DNA of 8,887 nt from an uncultured Maribacter sp. (lineage in GTDB: Bacteria > Bacteroidota > Bacteroidia > Flavobacteriales > Flavobacteriaceae): assembly GCA_905479535.1 (NCBI GenBank), contig CAJQMW010000127.1, positions 1 through 8,887 of the forward strand. The letters are read 5' to 3'. The notes under the pieces are model-generated. The model searched no databases, was not told the origin of the DNA, and saw only the letters and a program-made list of their open reading frames with translations. Shown here one piece after another: positions 1 to 5,859 of the stretch (positions are counted from its first letter, which is position 1; every line of letters begins with the position of its first letter). A program made the translations under genes and the position numbers.

Positions 1-2
1 AT

Positions 3-143
3 AAGGTAGATGACATTCAGAAAGGGCTAAGGCACAGGGCTTTTCATCCAGAATCGGAACAGCACCAAAAGTTTCGAACGTCGCTACAAGCAAAAATTGC
101 GTATATACAGAAGGAATATTCTTTTATGGAGTTTGATATATGA
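3..143 (+). CDS. C-terminal end of probable GSCFA-domain protein (partial)
   Basis: An open frame enters from the left edge and ends at TGA 141-143, giving the last 46 residues of a protein. It is hydrophilic and rich in Gln, Lys and Glu. The pattern IQKGLRHRAFHPESEQHQKF followed by a short helix and a terminal aromatic/acidic tail resembles, from memory, the C-terminus of flavobacterial GSCFA-family proteins. These are SGNH-like esterase-fold proteins of uncertain substrate. The catalytic part lies outside the window, so no active-site residue can be checked. The next gene on the same strand starts 85 nt downstream and could share its transcript. That the frame is a real gene end is fairly secure; the family name is less so. 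Confidence 0.55.
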   Translation, partial: KVDDIQKGLRHRAFHPESEQHQKFRTSLQAKIAYIQKEYSFMEFDI

Positions 144-228
144 AATGAGCCATGACAACTATTGACACCACCCGAGATGTACAATGGCGAATTACATCTG
201 ACCTTAAAAACAAAATAAATTTGAACGG

Positions 229-843
229 ATGAAAAGAGTCCTAACAGGTATCATCATCGTATTAGTCGGGATTTTGATTTTCAGGTCCTGTGCCGATAAA
301 AATGAATCAAAATCCATTCTTCAGGAAAACTCTATGCTCATACAACGACAGATAGAAAATGTTTCGAAATTAATCGTTACCGAAGGTCATTTTGCTGAAG
401 TCTATAATTATAAGGATTCCAAAGAATTGTTCGGCCCTTTGCTAAAAGCGGATAAAAAAGCGTTAGTAGTAGTCAATGCCAATGTAACCATAGCCTATGA
501 CCTATCAAAAATCGAATTCCGATTGGATGAGCAAGAAAAGACTTTGCACCTAAGCCATATTCCAGAACCGGAAATCGGTCTAAACCCGGATTTCGAATAT
601 TATGATGTTACGGCGGATTATCTAAACCCGTTTGATGCCGGGGATTACAATACGATTAAAAGAAATGTGAGGGCGTCTTTGATGAAAAAGGTAGAAGCTT
701 CGACCCTAAAAACGAATGCACAAAACCGACTATTGAGTGAGTTGCAAAAATTCTATATACTGACCAATTCTATGGGATGGAATTTAGTTTATGAAGATCA
801 AAAAATGGAGAACAATTTTAATCGATTCATTCTTAACGACTAG
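229..843 (+). CDS. DUF4230 domain protein, membrane-anchored
   Basis: A 204-residue protein. Residues 4-18 form one hydrophobic segment after two basic residues, so it is probably anchored in the inner membrane with the rest in the periplasm. Cys21 follows that segment but the preceding FRS is a poor lipobox, so lipidation is doubtful. The body matches DUF4230: the KLIVTEGHFAEVYNY segment (47-61), the strand-rich KALVVVNANVTIAYDLSKIEF segment (77-97), and a helical C-terminal half (about 140-180) rich in Lys, Asn and Leu. The family function is unknown. The ATG is not preceded by a Shine-Dalgarno sequence, which is normal in Bacteroidetes. It sits between the GSCFA-like gene and the DinB-family gene on the same strand. 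The family call is confident; no reaction can be assigned. Confidence 0.85.
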   Translation: MKRVLTGIIIVLVGILIFRSCADKNESKSILQENSMLIQRQIENVSKLIVTEGHFAEVYNYKDSKELFGPLLKADKKALVVVNANVTIAYDLSKIEFRLDEQEKTLHLSHIPEPEIGLNPDFEYYDVTADYLNPFDAGDYNTIKRNVRASLMKKVEASTLKTNAQNRLLSELQKFYILTNSMGWNLVYEDQKMENNFNRFILND

Positions 844-877
844 GTTTTGGCCTGGTGAAGTATTCGGAAGCAATAAG

Positions 878-905
878 TTGTCTTGTCCATTAAATTGTAT
901 ATTTA
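878..905 (+). promoter_or_regulatory. Candidate Bacteroidetes-type promoter of the DinB-family gene
   Basis: TTG at 878-880, a 17-nt spacer, then TATATTTA at 898-905. This matches the flavobacterial -33/-7 pattern TTG-N17-23-TAnnTTTG at every fixed base except the last. It lies 16 nt upstream of the ATG at 922, leaving room for a very short leader. The motif is short and the region AT-rich, so a chance match is possible. Confidence 0.35.
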
Positions 906-921
906 AAGAAACAAATCTAAA

Positions 922-1560
922 ATGGAACAAATCAAGCCAATCAATAACAGAAGGGATTTTTTAAAAACAAGTGGTATGATAGGAGCAGGGCTTCTCATAC
1001 CGTCGCTAACGCTTGCTAAGGCCACAACTCTTGAAGAAGGTAATATTCATCAATTTGGAAAACGGCAAGGTTATACGGATCAGATAAGTATTCTGATTTC
1101 GATGATGGACTGGATGCGCGCTACGGTACTGAGGTCTGTAGATGGGATTACACAAAAGGAGCTTGATTTTTTATTGGATGAAGAGTCCAATTCCATTGGT
1201 GCCATGTTAATGCATCTGGCGGCTACAGAACGTTTTTACCAGATTCATACGTTCGATTACAGGGAATGGGGAGATTTTGATAAAAAGGATACCGATATGT
1301 GGAACGTGGGCAGTCAGCTGGGAGATAAGGCTAGAAAGGAACTTCAAGGGAAACCTCTCTCGTTTTATCTAGACCATTTGAGTGCAGTGCGCGAAAATAC
1401 CAAAGATATGCTCAAAACAAAGGATGATGGTTGGTTAATGGAGGAAACCGACTTCTTTGGCGGGCAGCCTACAAATAACTATTGTAAATGGTTTCACGTG
1501 GTTGAACATGAATCCAACCATAACGGTCAAATAAAGTTTTTGAAAAGTAGGGTAGTTTAA
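922..1560 (+). CDS. Tat-exported DinB-family (DinB superfamily) protein
   Basis: A 212-residue protein. The N-terminus has a twin-arginine signal: Arg10-Arg11 in NNRRDFLK, then a hydrophobic stretch (about 17-31) ending in an AKA-type cleavage site near residue 34, so it should be exported folded. The mature part is a four-helix DinB-like domain. His98 in the MLMHLAATE helix and the HxxxH pair His196/His200 near the C-terminus match the usual three-His metal site of the superfamily; His192 is a further nearby His. Cytoplasmic relatives include DNA-damage-inducible proteins and metal-dependent thiol transferases, but the substrate here is unknown. A candidate promoter lies just upstream. The gene converges on the aromatic hydroxylase gene, and the two stop codons share the palindrome TTAA at 1557-1560. 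The family call is firm, the function open. Confidence 0.85.
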   Translation: MEQIKPINNRRDFLKTSGMIGAGLLIPSLTLAKATTLEEGNIHQFGKRQGYTDQISILISMMDWMRATVLRSVDGITQKELDFLLDEESNSIGAMLMHLAATERFYQIHTFDYREWGDFDKKDTDMWNVGSQLGDKARKELQGKPLSFYLDHLSAVRENTKDMLKTKDDGWLMEETDFFGGQPTNNYCKWFHVVEHESNHNGQIKFLKSRVV

Positions 1561-3314
1561 TCGACTTTAATCGGTTTAGTTAGGGCCAATCCATCGTCTA
1601 TCAAATGTCCCAATTTAGGATTATCCTGCTTCACGGATTCCAAATGTTGGTTTATCTCTTGGGCAAAGCCTTCATCTCCATTGTTGACCGCTAGCTCATA
1701 AAGCTCTATAGCCAATAGCCAATCCTTTGGAAATTTCTCTTTTACCGCCGCAAAAACCTTATTTCTAGAAATCGTGGTGTTTTTTCCCTCTCGGAATTCC
1801 CTAATTTGTTTGTAATAGTTTTCCAGCTCGCTTTCGGTTCCATCCTCGGTATTAGAAATGGTTTTGCTTAATTCATGGTCCATAAGGTTGAAGCTTTTAA
1901 GATCGGCCGGACCGTTACATGCGGATACGATATGCTCTCCTATGGCCATATTGTAAAGTTCCTTTTCTGATTGGAACAATATTTTCCCCCTGTGTGTTAC
2001 CTTACAATTCTCAAAAGTGATGAGTATAATCTGCCCTTGCAGATTTCTTGTGCCGGTAATTATTTTTCCGCTTACGTTGATTCCGCCCTCAAAATCTAAA
2101 CTGACCAACTCCCCTTCATAAATTTTATAGGCTTTCAAGTCCCTTGGACTCATTTCTTCAATGGTGATATTAATTCCTTTCAAGCGGCCTATGGGAGAGC
2201 CAAATCCTGTTGCATGCTGGTTCGTGTCCTGGCCAACAAGTTCTTTTTCCCTAAAGGCCAAAGCCGATTTTCCACTGGTCTGAAAGTAAATAGGCTTACC
2301 CTCATGGGCAATGACATATTCGAAATTACCGGAAATTTGCAATCCAGTGCTTAGTTCAATTGTGCCCAGCTCCTTAGAATCGATTAGTTTTTGTATGCCA
2401 GACAGACCACCGGTCCGCAAAGCCATGGTGTTGGCAAAGTCTTCCAATACCTGGCTCAAAAATGCAAAATCGGGTGTAACGAAAAGCTGGGGCTGTGGTT
2501 TCGTTATATCGAACGAGGTGTGGGCAGCTTCTATGGAATACCGAAGTTTTTTTACCTTATCCGTCATACACCAGGCGCTCTCACCGATGGAGGAGAGCAA
2601 ACCGGCGCCATATATTTTGGGATTTTCTACCGAACCGATCAACCCGTATTCCACGGTCCACCAGTGTAAGTTACGAATAAGGGCCATTTCACTGGGTTCG
2701 CCCATATTCTGTTGTAATTCCTCTACACGATTTTCTGCCCGTGTTATCTCTTGTGGACTCGTACCTTTTGCTTCTTTGATGATAGACAGGTGGCGCACTG
2801 CTTCGTACAATTCAAAATCTTTGGCGCTAGAGACGGCTTTACAACCTATTTCTCCAAAACGCCTCAGTTATTCTGCGTACTCCGGGTTAGCTATTATTGG
2901 AGCATGTCCGGCCCCTTCGTGTATGATGTCCGGTGCGGGCGTGTATTCAATATTTTCCAACTGCCGGATATCCGAAGCGATGACCAATACATTATAAGCT
3001 TGAAATTCCATGAAAGCGGCAGGTGGGATAAACCCGTCTACCGCTACGGCCGCCCAGCCGAGGTCCTTCAAAATCCGGTTCATGCCGTACATGTTGGGAA
3101 TATGATCAACAGAAATCCCTGTTTTTTTTAGTCCGTCCAGATAGGAGGCGTGGGCTACTTTGCTTAAGTAATCTACGTTCTTGCGCATAACATAGCGCCA
3201 CACGGCTTGATTTATAGCGGTATATTGCTCGTAATTTTGAGGTTTTATGTACTGCTTCAGATGTTTTGGAAGCTTATCTAGAATAGGATTGCTTTGGTAT
3301 GTTGCCGTAGACAT
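1557..3314 (-). pseudogene. Aromatic amino acid hydroxylase, interrupted by one in-frame stop
   Basis: The family hydroxylates Phe (or Tyr/Trp) using O2, non-heme Fe(II) and a tetrahydropterin. Here a single frame of 586 codons runs from ATG 3314 to TAA 1557, broken only at codon 149 (TAA, 2868-2870). The upstream part (148 aa) holds the iron-binding histidines His132 and His137 in IIHEGAGH. The downstream part holds the probable third ligand, Glu222 in LHWWTVEYGL (counting the stop as codon 149), followed by a long C-terminal extension of about 360 residues typical of Bacteroidetes members. About 585 aa with the stop repaired is, from memory, the usual length for this subgroup. The sequence PEYAE-stop-LRRFGEIG suggests an original Tyr or Phe codon. 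Neither piece alone has all iron ligands, so the product is probably inactive unless the stop is read through or is a sequencing error. It lies 31 nt downstream of the DUF3291 gene and is probably co-transcribed with it. Confidence 0.85.
2868..2870 (-). other. Premature in-frame TAA in the hydroxylase gene
   Basis: Read on the minus strand, the context is GAG TAC GCA GAA TAA CTG AGG CGT. Coding sequence of the same family continues in the same frame on both sides, so this is a substitution and not a frameshift. A one-base change from TAT or TAC (Tyr) would produce it. TAA is the normal terminator of several genes in this window, so it is not reassigned here. Confidence 0.9.
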
Positions 3315-3345
3315 GGTTTTTATTTAGTGATAAATACTTCTATTT

Positions 3346-3816
3346 TTAGTGGAAATCTAAAAGTTTTCCTTGAGTGTCATAAAACTTTTTAAACGTAAAG
3401 GATTCGGAGGTTGCACCATTTCTTTCATAAGAATTTAACTTAGCCTTTGCCATTTCCAGTGTGGGTATTTCCCCTTCCGGCAGCCACCACATAACAAAAA
3501 GAGAAGTGCCGCCTAAATCAAACCATTTCTTTTTGTTCCTAAGAAAATAGCTGTGCACACTTCCATAGTCAAAATTCTTGAGAGCGTCTACCTCCTCCCA
3601 AAGACTAATGTTCACCGCCATCATTTCATCCTTGAAGGGTGTTTCAATATACGAGGCAGCCCGACCTTCATCATCTGTGAGTCGCCAAACAAAACCTTTA
3701 CTCTCTTCTGCATAACGGTTAACCGGTTCTAAAAAATCAACAAACTCCTTCATTAAGGGACCGTCCAATGGAGCTTTAAACTGGGCTATGTTCGCTTGTG
3801 CCAAGTTGTACTTCAT
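3346..3816 (-). CDS. DUF3291 domain protein
   Basis: A 156-residue, probably cytoplasmic protein with no signal peptide or membrane segment. It matches DUF3291, which has a ferredoxin-like dimeric alpha/beta-barrel fold related to antibiotic-biosynthesis-monooxygenase-type proteins. Visible hallmarks are LAQANIAQFKAPLDGP (5-20), FVDFLEPVNRYAEESKGFVW (25-44), and the VHSYFLRNKKKWF segment with His88 (87-99). No reaction is established for the family. The hydroxylase gene starts 31 nt downstream on the same strand, so the two probably form an operon; an accessory role in aromatic amino acid oxidation is only an inference from that. The Lrp/AsnC gene diverges upstream. A TATATTTA sequence (minus strand, 3840-3833) resembles a -7 element but lacks a TTG partner at the right distance. 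Confidence 0.85.
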   Translation of the reverse strand: MKYNLAQANIAQFKAPLDGPLMKEFVDFLEPVNRYAEESKGFVWRLTDDEGRAASYIETPFKDEMMAVNISLWEEVDALKNFDYGSVHSYFLRNKKKWFDLGGTSLFVMWWLPEGEIPTLEMAKAKLNSYERNGATSESFTFKKFYDTQGKLLDFH

Positions 3817-3886
3817 ACATCATAATTTCTATTAAATATAAGAATTAAAGCTTATTTTATCGATATATCTAATTATTAAAGTGATA

Positions 3887-3933
3887 ATTCCTATATTAAA
3901 ATATAAATAAAGTATCTTATACTAAATAGGAAT
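3887..3933. promoter_or_regulatory. Candidate operator region: nested inverted repeats between divergent genes
   Basis: An 8-bp perfect inverted repeat, ATTCCTAT (3887-3894) and ATAGGAAT (3926-3933), has arms centred 39 bp apart. Between them lies a 13-bp palindrome AGTATCTTATACT (3911-3923) with 5-bp arms. The 3821-3950 stretch has 20 G or C in 130 bases. Lrp/AsnC proteins bind imperfect AT-rich palindromes of about 13-15 bp, often several per promoter, and commonly regulate themselves and a divergent neighbour. Binding by the neighbouring regulator is inferred, not shown; short palindromes are frequent in DNA this AT-rich. Confidence 0.4.
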
Positions 3934-3961
3934 ATCTAATTCGTTAAATTCAGGAAAAAGT

Positions 3962-4429
3962 ATGGAAGCCAAACTAGATACCATCGACAGGGAAATTCTA
4001 AAAATTTTGGAAAGGGATGCTAAAACCGTTGCAAAATCAATTGCGGAGCAACTTAATTTAACCAAAACGCCGGTTTACGAACGTATTAAGAGGTTGGAAA
4101 AAGAGGGATATATCAAGAATTATGTGGCTATTTTGGATACGGGTAAAATAGAACAGAGCATAACGGTTTTTAGCTTTGTTTCCTTGGATGCGCAAAAAGG
4201 AAGTTTAATGGATGATTTTTTAGCTCGGGCAAAACAATTCAATGAAGTGACCGAGTGCTATGTAGTTGGTGGCGAATTTGATTTCCTTTTAAAATTGACC
4301 GTCAAGAACTTGGATGCCTACTATGATTTTGCGAAATCAAAAATTGCCGCATTACCTAATATTGGGGTGGTGAAAAGTGCCTTTGTACTTAACGAAGCTA
4401 AGAATAGTCAACACTTTCCGCTGCTATAG
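3962..4429 (+). CDS. Lrp/AsnC family transcriptional regulator
   Basis: A 155-residue regulator of the usual length for the family. The N-terminal winged helix-turn-helix occupies about residues 4-60, with LDTIDREILKILERDAK at its start, the recognition-helix region LTKTPVYERIKRLEKEGYIK, then YVAILD leading into the linker. The C-terminal RAM (ligand-binding and oligomerisation) domain covers about 66-147, including the GGEFDFLLK segment (103-111) at the usual effector/dimer interface. Such proteins form dimers to octamers and respond to amino acids. The ATG follows AGGA at 3952-3955, a rare Shine-Dalgarno-like sequence for this window. It diverges from the DUF3291-hydroxylase pair, so control of that pair by an aromatic amino acid is a reasonable inference. 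The effector cannot be read from the sequence. Confidence 0.93.
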   Translation: MEAKLDTIDREILKILERDAKTVAKSIAEQLNLTKTPVYERIKRLEKEGYIKNYVAILDTGKIEQSITVFSFVSLDAQKGSLMDDFLARAKQFNEVTECYVVGGEFDFLLKLTVKNLDAYYDFAKSKIAALPNIGVVKSAFVLNEAKNSQHFPLL

Positions 4430-4430
4430 C

Positions 4431-4471
4431 AAAAAAAAGAGACCAGAACACTGTTTAACACTGTTGAGGTC
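4431..4471 (-). terminator. Rho-independent terminator of the DUF4136 lipoprotein gene
   Basis: The stretch 4441-4471 folds into a long hairpin: GACC/GGTC at the base, a 2x2 mismatch, AACA/TGTT, one C-C mismatch, then TGT/ACA around a 3-nt loop. On the minus strand it is followed by TCTTTTTTTT (4440-4431), the classic layout for transcripts coming from 5084 leftwards. On the plus strand no T-run follows, so for the converging Lrp/AsnC gene it would be at most a weak terminator. Confidence 0.7.
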
Positions 4472-4496
4472 CCTATAAATAAACACAAGCTAAAAT

Positions 4497-5084
4497 CTAT
4501 TTTAGGGCCACCGCGTTTGGAGGATATTGCTCCAGAATCTGTGAAACGAATTCTTTGATGCGTTGCTCTTTCTTTTCAATATTCTTGGTATTCGAAAGGG
4601 TACCTTCACCCTTACCTTGCCAAACGAGTTCTTTGCTTTCGGTATCGATTAGGTCAATATAAAGCGAACCTTCCGTTCTAGTGCTTACGCCGGTTCCACC
4701 GCCCCAGCCCCAGCCAAGTCCTGGTCCCCAGCCCCAGCCAGGTCCCCAGCCCCAGCCCCAACCTCCCCAGCCACCCCAGCCGAAGTTGTTGTTGTAGACG
4801 TCTACCCGTTCTTGTTCTTTAGTGAAAATACTCACCAAAATATCGGGATTCTCGGATTTTACGAACCCCCGTGACCCCATTTCGGTCTCTATGGCCTTAA
4901 GGATACGTTTTTTATCCAAATCGGAAATTTGCGCTTTATCAATTCCCGTTTTGTAAAAAGCATAGGACTTGTAGCCATTAAAATCAGCTTCTTGGTCATA
5001 ATCCGAAAGTACCCGAACCGAGGTACAGGAACTAAGGAAAGCTAATAAAAGAATGGGTATTGCGAGGAATTTCATTTTTTTCAT
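4497..5084 (-). CDS. DUF4136 family lipoprotein with Gly/Trp-rich tract
   Basis: A 195-residue protein. The start at 5084 (MKKMKF) is chosen because it opens a clean lipoprotein signal peptide: basic start, hydrophobic core 7-17, and lipobox LSSC with Cys20. The frame stays open upstream to 5231, but that extension lacks signal features and runs over the DUF5522 gene. DUF4136 hallmarks are VRVLSDYDQEADFNGYKSYA (23-42), the ILKAIETEMGSRGF region (61-74), NPDILVSIF (79-87), and the C-terminal LYIDLIDTESKELVWQGKGE (141-160). Residues 101-130 are almost only Gly, Trp and Pro, with repeating GWGWGP units. The protein is likely attached to a membrane facing the periplasm; its function is unknown. 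It lies 76 nt downstream of DUF5522 on the same strand and ends at a good terminator. Confidence 0.88.
   Translation of the reverse strand: MKKMKFLAIPILLLAFLSSCTSVRVLSDYDQEADFNGYKSYAFYKTGIDKAQISDLDKKRILKAIETEMGSRGFVKSENPDILVSIFTKEQERVDVYNNNFGWGGWGGWGWGWGPGWGWGPGLGWGWGGGTGVSTRTEGSLYIDLIDTESKELVWQGKGEGTLSNTKNIEKKEQRIKEFVSQILEQYPPNAVALK
4695..4784 (-). repeat. Gly/Trp/Pro-coding repeat tract within the DUF4136 gene
   Basis: This 90-bp tract encodes residues 101-130 of the lipoprotein. It is C-rich on the plus strand and built from repeated CCCCAGC units. An 18-bp unit beginning GGTCCCCAGC occurs twice head to tail at 4723-4740 and 4741-4758, differing only at the last base, and encodes GWGWGP-type units. 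Such in-frame repeats can change copy number by slippage without breaking the frame. Confidence 0.75.
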
Positions 5085-5136
5085 AACATGGGATTTTTTA
5101 TGGTTTGTAAACAATTTTTCTATTCTAAAAGTCTCA

Positions 5137-5157
5137 AAAATCATGCCGAAAGCATAG
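5137..5157 (-). terminator. Weak candidate terminator after DUF5522
   Basis: On the minus strand, just past the DUF5522 stop codon, TATGC and GCATG can pair around a short loop (5-6 bp including wobbles), followed by ATTTTTG. The stem is short, so it may only attenuate transcription before the DUF4136 gene or be fortuitous. Confidence 0.25.
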
Positions 5158-5160
5158 GCC

Positions 5161-5319
5161 TTACCGTTGATTGGTTTTGGGGTCATAGCCATAAGGACAA
5201 TGCCTGCATCCACTTTCACAACAGTAGCCACGTTTTAAATGATACTGCTTGGTAAATACACGATAGCCTTCCTCCGTCCAGTAAAAATCGTCCTCCTCAA
5301 GCGGTATTAGCTCTTTCAT
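5161..5319 (-). CDS. DUF5522 small cysteine-rich protein
   Basis: A 52-residue protein from ATG 5319 to TAA 5161. It shows the DUF5522 signature: EEDDFYWTEEGYRVFTKQYH (8-27), LKRGYCCESGCRHCPYGYDP (28-47). Cys33, Cys34, Cys38 and Cys41, with His40, form a compact cluster that looks like a metal or iron-sulfur site, but the family has no established function. The strong match over nearly the whole length and correct start and stop make it a real gene despite its size. It is the first gene of a minus-strand pair with the DUF4136 lipoprotein and is divergent from the HExxH/hemL operon. TAACTTTA on the minus strand (5353-5346) resembles a -7 element, without a matching TTG. Confidence 0.85.
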   Translation of the reverse strand: MKELIPLEEDDFYWTEEGYRVFTKQYHLKRGYCCESGCRHCPYGYDPKTNQR

Positions 5320-5442
5320 TCTGTTTGCAGGTCAAAACATTAGGATAAAGTTAGTTTTTTCTGTTGATAACTCCGTTCCTAATTCTATCAAAAGCTTTGT
5401 TCAATGGGAATTTGATAATTTTTCCTGTTCAACGGTATTGTT

Positions 5443-5470
5443 GGCAAGAAAAACCAAGATTTTTCTTACC
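5443..5470. promoter_or_regulatory. Inverted repeat overlapping the -33 region of the hemL-containing operon
   Basis: Arms AAGAAAAA (5446-5453) and TTTTTCTT (5460-5467) are perfect complements around a 6-nt loop. After one mismatch, GG and CC at the ends also pair. It sits 15 nt upstream of the -7 candidate at 5486, where a -33 element would be expected. It could be an operator; it is not placed to terminate any gene, as transcription diverges here. Confidence 0.35.
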
Positions 5471-5485
5471 GTCAATTTTAACATT

Positions 5486-5493
5486 TATCTTTG
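5486..5493 (+). promoter_or_regulatory. -7 element candidate for the HExxH/PLP enzyme/glucosaminidase/hemL operon
   Basis: TATCTTTG is an exact match to the Bacteroidetes -7 consensus TAnnTTTG. No TTG lies 17-23 nt upstream, so the -33 partner is poor or the promoter depends on an activator. Transcription would begin near 5500, upstream of ATG 5518 but downstream of the alternative TTG at 5491, which favours the ATG as the first start. Confidence 0.45.
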
Positions 5494-5517
5494 TCTAGAA
5501 TCGGCTTTATAGCTTTT

Positions 5518-5847
5518 ATGATATTGGTTTTTAGACATTTATTTTACAAAAACTATGTGGGTCTTTCGCTTTGGCCGTTTATTTTTCTAAAGGACAACGC
5601 TTTAAAAAATGACGCAGTACTCATTAATCATGAAAAAATACATTTAAAACAACAACAGGAATTGCTCATTTTGCCCTTTTATCTATTCTATTTGGCAGAA
5701 TGGTTATTTCGTACGGTTTGGTACCTTAATAGTTACCGCGCCTATCAGAACATCAGTTTTGAAAGGGAGGCTTATGTCAATGAAAGCAATCCCGATTATC
5801 TGGGCGAGCGAAAAACCTTCAGCTTTATTAAATACCTTTGCCGTTGA
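5518..5847 (+). CDS. Small membrane protein with HExxH motif
   Basis: A 109-residue protein. The ATG at 5518 is preferred over an in-frame TTG at 5491, which lies inside the best -7 element. Two hydrophobic regions are seen, about 13-25 and 49-70, so it is probably an inner-membrane protein. Between them is LINHEKIHLKQQQELL, with His38-Glu39-x-x-His42, the zinc-binding motif of gluzincin-type metalloproteases. A downstream FEREAY (81-86), with Glu82 or Glu84, could supply a third ligand. The layout resembles a much reduced M56/BlaR1-like or minigluzincin core, though it is far shorter than known proteases. Similar proteins of about this length occur in Flavobacteria, to my recollection without assigned function. 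It is the first gene of the operon; the PLP enzyme starts 12 nt after its stop in the same frame. It is certainly coding; protease activity is a hypothesis. Confidence 0.75.
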   Translation: MILVFRHLFYKNYVGLSLWPFIFLKDNALKNDAVLINHEKIHLKQQQELLILPFYLFYLAEWLFRTVWYLNSYRAYQNISFEREAYVNESNPDYLGERKTFSFIKYLCR

Positions 5848-5859
5848 AAATCGGTACGA

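Noticed and set aside
216..223. TAAATTTG, an exact match to the -7 consensus, before the DUF4230 gene
   Set aside because: It ends 5 nt before the ATG, leaving almost no leader, and no TTG lies at the right distance upstream. It is probably chance in AT-rich DNA.
2811..2870. A frameshift in the hydroxylase gene
   Set aside because: The parts before and after the break are in the same frame (3314 and 2810 differ by a multiple of three), so only a stop substitution is needed.
2868..2870. Selenocysteine or pyrrolysine recoding at the hydroxylase stop
   Set aside because: The codon is TAA, which neither system uses, and TAA ends other genes in this window.
2311..3131. Open frames on the plus strand opposite the hydroxylase gene (up to 228 codons)
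   Set aside because: They lie antisense to clear hydroxylase coding sequence, show no family motifs, and are the expected shadow of the minus-strand codons.
5085..5231. N-terminal extension of the DUF4136 lipoprotein from ATG 5231
   Set aside because: It lacks signal features, overlaps the DUF5522 gene, and would place a perfect lipoprotein signal peptide inside the protein.
5491..5517. TTG start for the HExxH membrane protein
   Set aside because: The TTG is part of the best -7 element, so it would not be in the transcript; ATG 5518 fits.
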